The notes: generated by a model from the sequence alone, not told the origin. Shown: positions 1-7,090, numbered from the stretch's first letter. The stretch: 9,825 nt of DNA from Acidimicrobiia bacterium (GCA_025929005.1 JAICND010000028.1:1-9825), one strand, 5' to 3'. A program made the numbers and translations.

Positions 1-34
1 ATTGCTCGGGAGCGACGTAGAAGGGAATCGTCAT
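1..34 (-). CDS. prcA: Proteasome alpha subunit PrcA, first 11 codons (partial)
   Basis: Only the start of the gene is in the window; it runs off the left edge. ATG is at 34-32 and overlaps the prcB stop codon in an ATGA tetranucleotide. The visible residues, MTIPFYVAPEQ, resemble the known actinobacterial PrcA N-terminus (mycobacterial PrcA starts MSFPYFISPEQ from memory), including the conserved PEQ that begins the gating region of the alpha ring. PrcA forms the outer heptameric rings of the 20S core and receives the C-terminal tails of the Arc ATPase. There is no strong Shine-Dalgarno sequence, so coupled translation from prcB is likely and would favour equal production of the two subunits. 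The identification rests on eleven residues plus gene order. Confidence 0.85.
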   Translation of the reverse strand, partial: MTIPFYVAPEQ

Positions 35-825
35 CGGATCGTATCCACCGCTACTTCTGCGGCAGGACGAACCTGGTCGTCTGAGAGTTCTTCGACGCCA
101 CTCGCACTGATCACCAACACGTTGGGAAGAATGCCTCGCCTCAAGTCGGGCCCTCCGGTGGCTGTGTCCTCTTGGGCGGCGGCAACCAGCGCACCGACGC
201 CTACGGCGACTGCCTCATCGGCTGACAGTCCGGGGTGAAACGCGGTGCGCAAATATGACTTCGCCAAGCGGGCTCCTGAACCGGTAGACCCAAACTCGTT
301 TTCCTCGTAGCGACCGCCGACCACGTCATATGTATATAGCCGTCCGCTTCCGAGAGCTTCATCGAAGCCGGCGAAGAGCGGCACCACGACGAGACCCTGG
401 AACGCCATCGCTAGCTGGTTGCGCACCAAGCGGGCGAGGAAGGCCGCCTTGCCCTCGACGGAGAGCCGGTGTCCTTCGATCTTCTCGTAATGCTCGAGTT
501 CGACCTGGAACAGACGCACCATTTCGATAGCCAGTCCCGCGGTTCCGGCGATGGCGACGGCAGAGAACTGATCGGCCGGGAAAACCTTTCGGATGTGCCG
601 GTGGGCCACCAGGTTGCCTTCGGTCGCCTGGCGGTCCCCCGCCATGACCACACCATCTCCATAGCGAAGGGCTAGGACCGTGGTTCCCTCGGGGGGCTGC
701 AACGGCTTCGATTCAGCGGCCATGGTGGGCAACACGGGATAACCCATGGTGGAGAGGAGATCGATGAAGCTAGAACCTGGGGCGGGTATGTCAAACAGGA
801 GAGGCAACCTCGGTCCTGGGTTCAC
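31..825 (-). CDS. prcB: Proteasome beta subunit PrcB (Thr protease, with propeptide)
   Basis: Catalytic beta subunit of the 20S proteasome, 264 aa. Residues 1-47 are a propeptide and contain the SSFIDLL segment typical of actinobacterial PrcB propeptides. Autocleavage at G47|T48 would expose the nucleophile Thr48 (mature Thr1) in GTTVLA. The other active-site residues fit exactly: Asp64 (mature Asp17) in MAGDRQ and Lys80 (mature Lys33) in IRKV. Further family motifs are IAGTAGLA, ELEHYEKIEG and the ATGGPDLRRGI stretch. The start is GTG at 825-823, overlapping the pup stop as GTGA. The SD AAGGG lies 6 nt upstream, inside the last codons of pup. The internal Met27 would remove the conserved propeptide motif, so the GTG start is preferred. 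The gene sits between pup and prcA, the standard actinobacterial order. Confidence 0.97.
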   Translation of the reverse strand: MNPGPRLPLLFDIPAPGSSFIDLLSTMGYPVLPTMAAESKPLQPPEGTTVLALRYGDGVVMAGDRQATEGNLVAHRHIRKVFPADQFSAVAIAGTAGLAIEMVRLFQVELEHYEKIEGHRLSVEGKAAFLARLVRNQLAMAFQGLVVVPLFAGFDEALGSGRLYTYDVVGGRYEENEFGSTGSGARLAKSYLRTAFHPGLSADEAVAVGVGALVAAAQEDTATGGPDLRRGILPNVLVISASGVEELSDDQVRPAAEVAVDTIR

Positions 826-1010
826 TCGCCACCCTTTTGGATGTAGTTCTTGACGAATTCCTCGGCGTTCTCCTCGAGAACCTGGTCGATCTCGTCAAGA
901 AGTTCGTCGAGCTTCCGATCCGATTCCTGATCCCTGGCTTCGGGCTGCTCTTCGACCTCGGCTTCTTCGCCTTCCCGGTTTCGGTTGCGAGCCCGTTCAC
1001 GTTCTGACAT
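822..1010 (-). CDS. pup: Prokaryotic ubiquitin-like protein Pup (GGE form)
   Basis: Protein modifier of 62 aa, attached through its C-terminal Glu to substrate lysines and recognised by the Arc/Mpa coiled coil. The N-terminal half is very charged and probably disordered. Residues 31-56 carry the conserved helical Arc-binding segment (LDELLDEIDQVLEENAEEFV), followed by NYIQKGGE. The last codon is Glu (GAG), so the protein is made in the ligation-ready form and needs no Gln-to-Glu deamidation, unlike mycobacterial Pup, which ends in GGQ. Lys59 matches the lysine near the C-terminus that is conserved in the family. ATG at 1010 shares one base with the dop stop (TGATG), with SD GGAGG 6 nt upstream. 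The stop overlaps the prcB start. Length and tail are typical of Pup. Confidence 0.97.
   Translation of the reverse strand: MSERERARNRNREGEEAEVEEQPEARDQESDRKLDELLDEIDQVLEENAEEFVKNYIQKGGE
832..836 (-). promoter_or_regulatory. Shine-Dalgarno of prcB inside pup
   Basis: AAGGG on the minus strand lies 6 nt before the GTG start of prcB. It is made by the Lys-Gly codons of the Pup tail (QKGGE), so the tail codons also act as the ribosome binding site for the next gene. This supports the GTG start. Confidence 0.7.
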
Positions 1011-2491
1011 CAGTGACCTCCAAGAGCTGCGATTAGTGCGGCGGCATCATCTACCGAATCGAGCAGGGCACCAACCCGGAGACGATCGCCTCGCAGCGGT
1101 TCCATCATAGGAATACGTTTCAGATGCGATTCGCCCGTGTCAAAGACCAGGGAATCCCAGTTGGCGGCGACCAGCGAACTGGGGAATCGGGAGACACAGG
1201 TGCCGCGGAAGTAGGCGCGGGTCCTCTCCGGAGGTTGCTTTTCTGCTCTTTCGATCTCCTCCTCGGCAAAGAGGCGTTGTATGGCCCGCCGCTCAACCAG
1301 ATGCTGGTAGAGGCTGCGATGGGGATCGACATCGTGATACTGGAGGTCCAGCGCCTTGAGCTTGGAATGATCCCACGGCAGACCATCCCGCTCAACGTAG
1401 CCCTCGATGATCCGCAGCTTCGCGGCCCAGTCGAGGCGATCCACCAAACGGGCGGGGTCGGCTTCGATGTCTGAAAGCACACCCTCCCAAACCTCTATCA
1501 CCCGGACGGCTACCTCGTCCTCGGCCAGTTCACTCTCCACGTACTTCTTCAGCCAGTCGTGGTAACGCCACTGGAGTTCTAGAGCGGTCCCAGACCCACC
1601 ACCCTCGAGCTCAAGCGGTTGTCGAAACGAGAGATCGTGGCTTACCTTCCAACAGCTTGCCACCGGGTCCGCCAGGTCGAGAGGGTCGGGGAGCGCTCCG
1701 TCCTCGAGGGCCGCCAGGAACAGCGCAGTACTACCGAGCTTCAGGAAGATCTGGGTTTCAGACAGGTTGGCGTCGCCGATGATGACATGCAGGCGACGGT
1801 ATTTGGCCGGGTCGCCGTGGGGTTCGTCCCGCGTGTTGACGATTGGCCTCTTGAGCGTGGTCTCGAGGCCCACCTCCTCTTCGAAGAAGTCAGCCCGCTG
1901 GGTCAGCTGGAAATTGGCGTCGGGGCGGGAGTTCTCCGAACCCACCTTGCCGGACCCCGTGAAGATCTGACGGGTCACGAAGAAGGTAGTGGCGTATCTG
2001 ATCACCTCACCGAAAGGGGTCTCCCTCGAAAGCAGATAGTTTTCATGGGCGCCATAGGAGTTGCCCTTCCCGTCCGAGTTGTTCTTGTAGACCGACATCC
2101 GTTGGCCCGGTTGGAGCAACTCGGTAGCAGCCAGTGCCGCTCGAAACATGACCCGTTCACCGGCCTTGTCATAGAGAGCGGCTTCCAGAGCGTCGTAACA
2201 CTCTGGTCCTGAATACTCAGGATGGGCGTGATCTACGTAGAGCCGGGCGCCATTCGACAAGACCGCATTAACGAGTGCGCCTTCAGGGTCGGCCACTCCG
2301 AACCCTTCATGGCCAAAGCCACGGGCGTCGCGTCCCGGCGACTCCTCTTCATAGCTCCACTGCACCCGCACCCGACCGCCCGGATACGAGTTGACCAGCT
2401 GAGCTGAAGCGAGAGCGGGGTTGAAATCGCGAACGGGTCGAACCGTGATGCCGTACTCAGTCTCGGTGCCGAGCACCTTGTGAACGGCCAT
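1010..2491 (-). CDS. dop: Depupylase Dop
   Basis: Carboxylate-amine-ligase-fold enzyme of 493 aa that hydrolyses the isopeptide bond between Pup and substrate lysine. In species with Pup-GGQ it also deamidates Pup. Visible signatures are GTETEYGI (residues 8-15, with metal/ATP-binding glutamates 10 and 12), NGARLYVDHAHPEYSGPE (80-97, with Asp87 matching the catalytic Asp of Dop), YKNNSDGKGNSYGAHENYL (135-153), TTLKRPIVNTRDEPH (211-225) and the C-terminal GALLDSVDDA. YVDHAHPEYS and the insertion after RDARGF (the Dop loop, absent from PafA) separate it from the ligase PafA. The loop appears about five residues shorter than in the mycobacterial protein as I recall it. Pup here already ends in Glu, so only the depupylase role seems needed. 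ATG at 2491 lies 3 nt after the arc stop without a good SD, suggesting coupling. Confidence 0.96.
   Translation of the reverse strand: MAVHKVLGTETEYGITVRPVRDFNPALASAQLVNSYPGGRVRVQWSYEEESPGRDARGFGHEGFGVADPEGALVNAVLSNGARLYVDHAHPEYSGPECYDALEAALYDKAGERVMFRAALAATELLQPGQRMSVYKNNSDGKGNSYGAHENYLLSRETPFGEVIRYATTFFVTRQIFTGSGKVGSENSRPDANFQLTQRADFFEEEVGLETTLKRPIVNTRDEPHGDPAKYRRLHVIIGDANLSETQIFLKLGSTALFLAALEDGALPDPLDLADPVASCWKVSHDLSFRQPLELEGGGSGTALELQWRYHDWLKKYVESELAEDEVAVRVIEVWEGVLSDIEADPARLVDRLDWAAKLRIIEGYVERDGLPWDHSKLKALDLQYHDVDPHRSLYQHLVERRAIQRLFAEEEIERAEKQPPERTRAYFRGTCVSRFPSSLVAANWDSLVFDTGESHLKRIPMMEPLRGDRLRVGALLDSVDDAAALIAALGGH
1017..1021 (-). promoter_or_regulatory. Shine-Dalgarno of pup inside dop
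   Basis: GGAGG lies 6 nt before the pup ATG and is formed by the two Gly codons near the end of Dop (LGGH). It is one of the strongest ribosome binding sites in the operon, which fits the need for much more Pup than Dop. Confidence 0.75.
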
Positions 2492-2494
2492 GCC

Positions 2495-4219
2495 CTAAAG
2501 GTACTGACCGCCGGAGACGGCTTCGATCAAACGGGCCTCCGATTCGCCACCGATGAGAGTCCGGACATAGACGATCCGCTCGCCCTTCTTGCCCGAGATC
2601 TTGGCCCAGTCGTCGGGATTGGTCGTGTTGGGCAGATCCTCGTGTTCGCGGAACTCTTGTTTGATCGCGGCCAGCAGGTCCGACCGGCGGATTCCCTGCG
2701 AACCACCAGCGATTTCGCGCTTGATAGCGTCCTTCTTCGCCCGACGGACAATGTTTTCGATCATCGCCCCCGAGGCGAAGTCCTTGAAGTAGAGGATCTC
2801 GCGGTCGCCGTTGGCGTATGTGACCTCGAGGAAGCGATTCTCCTCTCCTTCCGAGAACATCGCCGAAACAGTGGAGTCGATCATCTCGGTCACCATGCGG
2901 CTGCGGTCCCCTTCACAAGCGGCCAGCTCGTCGGCATCGTGAGGTATGTCACCTTCGAGGTAGATACGGAAGATCTCCCGGGCCGCCTCGGTCCCGGGTC
3001 GCGAGATCTTGATCTTGACGTCGAGGCGTCCGGGGCGGAGGATGGCGGGGTCGATCAGGTCCTCCCGGTTGGAAGCTCCGATCACCATCACGTTCTTAAG
3101 GGATTCGACTCCGTCCAACTCGGACAGGAGCTGGGGGACGATCGTCGATTCGACGTCAGAGCTGATGCCACTGCCCCGGGTCCGGAACAGAGAGTCCATC
3201 TCATCGAAGAAGACGATTACCGGGACACCTTCGTCCGACTTTTCTTTGGCTCGCTGGAAGATGAGCCGGATCTGGCGCTCGGTCTCCCCCACCCATTTAT
3301 TCAGAAGCTCGGGACCCTTGATATTCAGGAAGTAGGACCGGGCATCGGGCCGGCCCGTGCGCTCGGCCACGGCTTTGGCGAGGCTGTTGGCCACGGCCTT
3401 GGCGATCAGAGTCTTGCCACACCCGGGGGGCCCGTAGAGGAGGATCCCTTTGGGAGGGACCAGACCGTATCTCGAGAAGAGATCACGATGGAGATAGGGC
3501 AATTCAACGGCGTCACGGATTTCCTCGATCTGATCCGTGAGCCCGCCGACCTGCTCATAGGTGACGTCGGGGATCTCCTCAAGAACCAGTTCCTCTACCT
3601 CGGGACGCGCCAGACGTTCGACTACCAGACCCGCCCGAGGGTCGATCCGGACAAAGTCACCGGCCCGAATACGAACGTCGGACATCGAATCGGCCAGGGA
3701 CACGACGCGTTCGTCGTCGGCATGCGCCATGACAACGAGACGCCCATCATCGAGTTTGTCTCTGACGCGGACGACGTCGCCAGTTGGGTCGAAGGTGCGC
3801 ACGTCGATGATCGTGAAAGACTCGTTGAGTAGCACTTCCTGACCTTTTTGCAGCATCTTCACTTCGACGGACGGCTGAGCCGCTACGCGCAGTTTGCGGT
3901 TGCCGGCCATCACGTCGACGCTGCCGTCTTCGTTTACAGCGGTGACTGTGCCGAAGCTGTTGGGAGGTGTCGTGAGCTTGTCGACCTCGGCTCTCAAGAC
4001 GGCGAGCTGTTCTCTCGCCTCTTCGAGGACTGTCGCGAGCTTGTCGCTGTGGGCGAGTGATCGGGCCAGGCGCTCTTGTGACTCCACAACGCGAGCCTCG
4101 AGCTCCTGGATGCGGCGGGGGGCGTCCTGAAGACGCCGTCGAAGTCCCACCACCTCTTCCTCGAGGTTGGCAACTTGTCGGCGCAGCTCGGACGCTTCCT
4201 CGTTGCTACTGAGGCTCAT
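2495..4219 (-). CDS. arc: Proteasome-associated AAA+ ATPase Arc (Mpa)
   Basis: Hexameric ring ATPase that binds pupylated proteins, unfolds them and feeds them to the 20S core. The layout, numbered from the ATG start (574 aa), is an N-terminal coiled coil (about 6-84) that docks Pup, two OB-type domains (about 88-205), then the AAA+ module. This contains Walker A GPPGCGKT (263-270), the pore loop KWVGE (308-312), Walker B VIVFFDE (334-340), sensor-1 Asn in GASNRED and the arginine-finger region RPGR (395-398). The last residues, GQYL with penultimate Tyr, are the tail that inserts into the alpha ring. A TTG codon directly before the ATG is also possible, but SD AGGAG (4230-4226) is 6 nt from the ATG and only 3 nt from the TTG, so I chose the ATG. 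It is the first gene of the operon. Confidence 0.97.
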   Translation of the reverse strand: MSLSSNEEASELRRQVANLEEEVVGLRRRLQDAPRRIQELEARVVESQERLARSLAHSDKLATVLEEAREQLAVLRAEVDKLTTPPNSFGTVTAVNEDGSVDVMAGNRKLRVAAQPSVEVKMLQKGQEVLLNESFTIIDVRTFDPTGDVVRVRDKLDDGRLVVMAHADDERVVSLADSMSDVRIRAGDFVRIDPRAGLVVERLARPEVEELVLEEIPDVTYEQVGGLTDQIEEIRDAVELPYLHRDLFSRYGLVPPKGILLYGPPGCGKTLIAKAVANSLAKAVAERTGRPDARSYFLNIKGPELLNKWVGETERQIRLIFQRAKEKSDEGVPVIVFFDEMDSLFRTRGSGISSDVESTIVPQLLSELDGVESLKNVMVIGASNREDLIDPAILRPGRLDVKIKISRPGTEAAREIFRIYLEGDIPHDADELAACEGDRSRMVTEMIDSTVSAMFSEGEENRFLEVTYANGDREILYFKDFASGAMIENIVRRAKKDAIKREIAGGSQGIRRSDLLAAIKQEFREHEDLPNTTNPDDWAKISGKKGERIVYVRTLIGGESEARLIEAVSGGQYL

Positions 4220-4225
4220 CAACTA

Positions 4226-4230
4226 CTCCT
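4226..4230 (-). promoter_or_regulatory. Shine-Dalgarno of arc
   Basis: AGGAG on the minus strand is 6 nt before ATG 4219. It decides between the adjacent TTG (4222) and ATG starts, in favour of the ATG. Confidence 0.7.
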
Positions 4231-4252
4231 GGCTAGACCTGCCCTGGCGCGC

Positions 4253-4280
4253 AGTATACGGAGAGGCCTGACTATCTCCA
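4253..4280 (-). promoter_or_regulatory. Candidate promoter of the proteasome operon
   Basis: On the minus strand a near-consensus -10 element, TATACT (4258-4253), is preceded after a 16-nt spacer by TGGAGA (4280-4275), which matches TTGACA at 4 of 6 bases. The start of transcription would fall near 4246, leaving a leader of about 27 nt that contains the arc SD. It is the best promoter-like match I found in the 133-bp divergent region. No operator-like palindrome stood out. This is read by eye and is not experimental. Confidence 0.45.
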
Positions 4281-4343
4281 TGGGTATCGCGAATGGGCAA
4301 GAAAGGACCAGTCCATAGCTACAGTTATCGGGCGTTTTCGGCC

Positions 4344-4347
4344 GGAG
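4344..4347 (+). promoter_or_regulatory. Shine-Dalgarno of the ferredoxin gene
   Basis: GGAG lies 5 nt before GTG 4353. It is the reason for starting the ferredoxin there and not at ATG 4293, which has no SD-like sequence at the right distance. Confidence 0.6.
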
Positions 4348-4352
4348 TTGTT

Positions 4353-4598
4353 GTGAAAGTTTGGATTGATCAGGACCTGTGCACAGGGGATGGTCTCTGC
4401 GAGGAGATAGCACCCGACGTGTTCGTCCTGCTCGACGACGGTCTGGCCTACGTGCGCGAAAACGGCAAGATTTTCGCAGCTGCCAAGGGCAATCCCCAAG
4501 GGGCGGCCGGGGTGGCCATCGTCCCGAGTGGCCAGGAGACGCTGACCGTGGAGTCGGCCGAGGAATGCCCTGGTGAGTGCATCTTCGTAGAGCCTTGA
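4353..4598 (+). CDS. Small single-cluster ferredoxin, probably [3Fe-4S]
   Basis: Electron carrier of 81 aa. The N-terminal part, VWIDQDLCTGDGLC, has Cys10-x2-Asp13-x2-Cys16, where Asp replaces the second Cys of a [4Fe-4S] motif. A CP motif (Cys72-Pro73) supplies the third ligand near the C-terminus, and an extra Cys76 follows. This pattern is typical of actinobacterial [3Fe-4S] ferredoxins of the P450-partner type. The residues between (PDVFVLLDDGLAYV) are also family-like. The GTG start with SD is preferred; an in-frame ATG at 4293 would add 20 residues of poor family fit. It is transcribed divergently from arc. A ferredoxin beside the proteasome locus occurs in other Actinobacteria as I recall, but its redox partner is unknown and none is in this window. 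It may support an iron-sulfur enzyme such as the nearby TtuA, but that is only a guess. Confidence 0.88.
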   Translation: MKVWIDQDLCTGDGLCEEIAPDVFVLLDDGLAYVRENGKIFAAAKGNPQGAAGVAIVPSGQETLTVESAEECPGECIFVEP

Positions 4599-4654
4599 GT
4601 CCAGTCGGGAACTAGCTACTCAGCCGTCGCCCGATTCGGTCGATAAAGCGGCAT

Positions 4655-5446
4655 ATGAAGGGCGCCATTGGTCGGCTTCTGGTTTCGCTCGTGCTTCTCG
4701 CGCTGATTCCGTTGTCAGCAACCGCACAAACTCCGGTTACACCCGGTCAGTCATGTTTCGAAGTCGACCATTTTCCTGATCAACCAGTCAACAACGCACC
4801 TTCCAAGGCCCTGATCTTGGTTGCCCTACCCCCCGAGTGGGGTGGAGGGACGATCGTGGTGGTGATCGACGGCGCCTCGGGGATGCAAACCGGCGACGGC
4901 CCTGTGGCCCCCGACGGGTTGGCCATCGCTGAGCTTCCACTCTTTTCGTTTGGACCCCACCAGATTGAGAACTTCACCGTCATCAACGGAAACATGTCCG
5001 GACCCGTTGACATCCCCTCTCTGGTGAACGGTGGTGCCTTCACGGTCGGCGAGTCGGAGCCGGCCTGCGACCCGGCCGCCATCGCCCGATTTGGGGCACC
5101 AACCACCACAACCCCGTCGACCACGACCACAGCTCCTACCACTACGACCACGACCGCTCCGACGACCACCACGGCGCCGACCACGACTACCACAACAACA
5201 ACAACCACCACCACTGCGGCACCGGAAGTCGGGGATGGCACCCCACTGCTCCCATGGCTCTTGATAGCTCTCGGAGGAGTCCTCGCAGCGGTCGGGCTGT
5301 TTCTCCTGGCGAAGAAGAGCTGTGACGAGCTCTACCGACATTGGCAGGCCGCACAACAGCGCTACGAGACCTGTATGGAGGAGCTCACCAAGTCCCAGGC
5401 CTGGCTCGAGGAGAAGCGCGCCGAACGACAACGAATCGAAGAGTAA
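4655..5446 (+). CDS. Secreted/membrane protein with Thr-rich linker, one TM helix and coiled-coil tail
   Basis: I do not recognise a family. The 263-aa product has a clear signal peptide (1-24, likely cut after ATA), then a domain of about 120 residues with two cysteines (34, 138) that could form a disulfide. A Thr/Ala/Pro linker (149-189), a hydrophobic helix (199-219) ending in AKK, and a charged helical tail (222-263) with Cys223 and Cys240 complete it. By the positive-inside rule the N-terminal domain is outside and the tail is cytoplasmic. The start ATG has only a weak SD. The TAA stop at 5444-5446 lies in the middle of a helical, heptad-like stretch. The same frame stays open beyond it to 6529, so this may be the N-terminal half of a longer gene. 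The 56 bp between it and the ferredoxin show no terminator. Confidence 0.75.
   Translation: MKGAIGRLLVSLVLLALIPLSATAQTPVTPGQSCFEVDHFPDQPVNNAPSKALILVALPPEWGGGTIVVVIDGASGMQTGDGPVAPDGLAIAELPLFSFGPHQIENFTVINGNMSGPVDIPSLVNGGAFTVGESEPACDPAAIARFGAPTTTTPSTTTTAPTTTTTTAPTTTTAPTTTTTTTTTTTTAAPEVGDGTPLLPWLLIALGGVLAAVGLFLLAKKSCDELYRHWQAAQQRYETCMEELTKSQAWLEEKRAERQRIEE
5099..5221 (+). repeat. Thr-codon-rich low-complexity tract
   Basis: This tract encodes the Thr/Ala/Pro linker of the first membrane protein. All four Thr codons (ACC, ACG, ACA, ACT) are mixed. The pattern is therefore kept at protein level and is not a pure DNA microsatellite, although the ACAACAACA run near 5191 could slip. Similar tracts occur at about 5725-5765 and 6630-6740. 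Confidence 0.8.
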
Positions 5447-5473
5447 CTCGAACGACTCCGGCATTCCGCTGGG

Positions 5474-6529
5474 ATGGGAAGCATCACCAGCGGTGGAAGC
5501 ACCTATCAGTCGCTGCCACCTGAGGGACTTGTGACCGACGAAGGCATGGCCGCCATCACCAGGTCGACAGAGGCCCAGCTCGACTCCATCCTGCAGGCGG
5601 TGCACATGGGCGAAGAGATGGTCAACGTGTGGCGTCTCAAGACCGAGGAATTTGCAGCCGAGGCGGAGAAAGCGCGCAAGGCATACGAAGAATGCATCGG
5701 CGCATCGACACCCAACATGTCAGACACAACAACGACGACCACAACTGCAACCGGAACCACGACGATGAGCCGTGGCGGCGCTGCTGTTGGCACCAGCACC
5801 ACCCGAGGGGGGTGCCCACAGGGTGACCGCCGGGCCGCGCCACTGGCCGACGAGATGACGTTCCGCGTTGTGATGGCATTCAGAATCGAGACCGAAACCC
5901 AGGGTGGGGCCATGGCCGGCGAGGCCGGCCAACAGCTGGCAGCCGATCTCAATGGACTCGGAGCCGAGCTCGGCTTTCTGGGGTCACTGCTGGGCGCACA
6001 TGGTGCCGGAAAACGAATCGGCGAGACCCTGGTGCGGACGGGTAGCGCAGCCAACCTGGTCCGAGGAGGGGTCGAGGGATACCTGGCTGCCAAAGGTAAC
6101 CTCGGGACCGACAGCTTCTCGGTTCCCGTACCCACGTCACCGCAGGAAGTCGTGGTGGGCGTGCTCCAATTGATCGCTCAGCTGGCTGGCACGGTTGCTA
6201 CCAAAGCCAACGAGTGGATGGATCGAAGGTCCTTCGTTGGATATCGCCTGGTTCAGGAGTATCAGATGATCACTGTACGGCCCTACAAGATCGAGGAATG
6301 CGACGGACAGACGTATAGATGCGTCGAAAAGATCCTCGAATACCAGATAGGCGACGCTGGTGAGCAGGCTGGCAACTGGCGGGATGGGGGAACCGGGGTC
6401 AATCAATTGGAGAGAGACCGACAGCAGCGGGAGTTGCAGATACTCATCAACCAGGGGAAGTCAGCCATGGAGCGCTCGGCTCAGGCGATCCTCGAGTTCG
6501 AATCCCAATACCCCCCTGGGCCCTGCTGA
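5474..6529 (+). CDS. Protein of unknown function, possibly the C-terminal half of the preceding gene
   Basis: I recognise no family. The 351-aa reading frame has an N-terminal helical, coiled-coil-like region (about 24-75, with AEKARKAYEEC resembling the AAQQRYETC stretch of the preceding tail). A short Thr tract (85-97) and a Gly/Ala-rich helical region (about 145-210, LGAELGFLGSLLGAHGAG) follow. A moderately hydrophobic stretch (225-241), a segment with Cys276 and Cys283, and a charged helical C-terminus come last. There is no signal peptide and no convincing TM helix. The first ATG (5474) has no SD; GTG 5531 with GAGGG 4 nt upstream is another option. It is exactly in frame with the gene before it, and the 27 nt between (LERLRHSAG if read) continue the same coiled coil. 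It could be the rest of one gene split by TAA, or a separate gene translated by reinitiation. Confidence 0.6.
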   Translation: MGSITSGGSTYQSLPPEGLVTDEGMAAITRSTEAQLDSILQAVHMGEEMVNVWRLKTEEFAAEAEKARKAYEECIGASTPNMSDTTTTTTTATGTTTMSRGGAAVGTSTTRGGCPQGDRRAAPLADEMTFRVVMAFRIETETQGGAMAGEAGQQLAADLNGLGAELGFLGSLLGAHGAGKRIGETLVRTGSAANLVRGGVEGYLAAKGNLGTDSFSVPVPTSPQEVVVGVLQLIAQLAGTVATKANEWMDRRSFVGYRLVQEYQMITVRPYKIEECDGQTYRCVEKILEYQIGDAGEQAGNWRDGGTGVNQLERDRQQRELQILINQGKSAMERSAQAILEFESQYPPGPC

Positions 6530-6530
6530 G

Positions 6531-7088
6531 ATGAGCCGCAGGCTCTTGGGATTCCTGGTGACCGGGTCGGGAGCTGTTTTGATCCTGGTGGGCCTCCTGA
6601 TGCTGGGTGGCTCCGATGAACCTGCCCCATCCACGACCACGACGTTGACAGCCGCCCCAACCACGACGACAACTCTGGCTCCCACCACCTCCCCGACAAC
6701 GACAACTACGGCTGCCGCTACCACGACCACCACTTCTCCCCCAGAGACGCTGGAAAACTTTGTCGGGGCCTACCGCGCCGCCCTCGACAGCGATGATGTC
6801 GCTTTCCTCTTCGGCCGTCTGCACCCCAAAGTCATCGAGACCCAGGGGGAGGAGTTCTGCCGCGCCTGGGTAGAACGAGAGGTGATTGTCCTCGACAACT
6901 ACCAGATCATCGGCGAAGTCAGCGGCCCCGCCGACGAAATGTTCACGGCGCCTGACGGCAGTCAATTTGCCATCGCCGACACCTTCTCGACGACAGTTAG
7001 CTTCACCATCCAAGGCGAGAGCTTCGAAAGCCAGGCTGGCTTTGCCCTCGTCGAAGGCGTCATGTACTGGCTAGGGACCTGCGCCTAG
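6531..7088 (+). CDS. Membrane-anchored protein with Thr linker and small C-terminal domain
   Basis: The 185-aa product starts one base after the preceding stop, so it is probably translationally coupled. It has a short basic N-terminus (MSRR), an uncleaved-looking hydrophobic anchor (5-27), a Thr/Ala/Pro linker (35-69) and a globular domain (72-185). The domain starts ETLENFVGAYRAALDSDD and has a helix-then-sheet pattern reminiscent of NTF2-like domains, but I cannot confirm the fold. Cys110 and Cys184 could form a disulfide outside the membrane. No lipobox is visible. The frame is open further upstream, but ATG 6531 follows the stop of the previous gene and begins the typical basic-plus-hydrophobic anchor, so it is the sensible start. 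It shares its architecture with the first gene of this cluster, which suggests a common role at the cell surface. Confidence 0.72.
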   Translation: MSRRLLGFLVTGSGAVLILVGLLMLGGSDEPAPSTTTTLTAAPTTTTTLAPTTSPTTTTTAAATTTTTSPPETLENFVGAYRAALDSDDVAFLFGRLHPKVIETQGEEFCRAWVEREVIVLDNYQIIGEVSGPADEMFTAPDGSQFAIADTFSTTVSFTIQGESFESQAGFALVEGVMYWLGTCA

Positions 7089-7090
7089 GG

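Noticed and set aside
1619..2212. 197-codon plus-strand frame antisense to dop
   Set aside because: Opposite a well-conserved dop region, no SD, no family features.
2480..3832. 450-codon open frame on the plus strand, antisense to arc
   Set aside because: It lies wholly opposite the strongly supported arc gene, its translation has no recognisable motif, and long antisense frames are expected in GC-rich genes with third-position bias.
4293..4352. Upstream ATG start for the ferredoxin (20 extra residues)
   Set aside because: No SD before it and the added residues do not look like the family; GTG 4353 has GGAG at 5 nt. It cannot be fully excluded.
4219..4413. Small minus-strand frame ending at the arc start
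   Set aside because: Overlaps the promoter and leader region of arc, has unremarkable composition and no SD; a leader peptide is possible but unsupported.
4780..5605. Minus-strand frames with long Val or Gly/Arg runs opposite the Thr-rich tract
   Set aside because: The Val runs are the mirror of Thr codons. The plus-strand frame has a signal peptide, TM helix and sensible layout.
6360..6530. Upstream extension of the third Thr-rich gene
   Set aside because: It would overlap the end of the preceding gene in another frame for 170 nt. ATG 6531 follows that stop directly and starts a clean membrane anchor.
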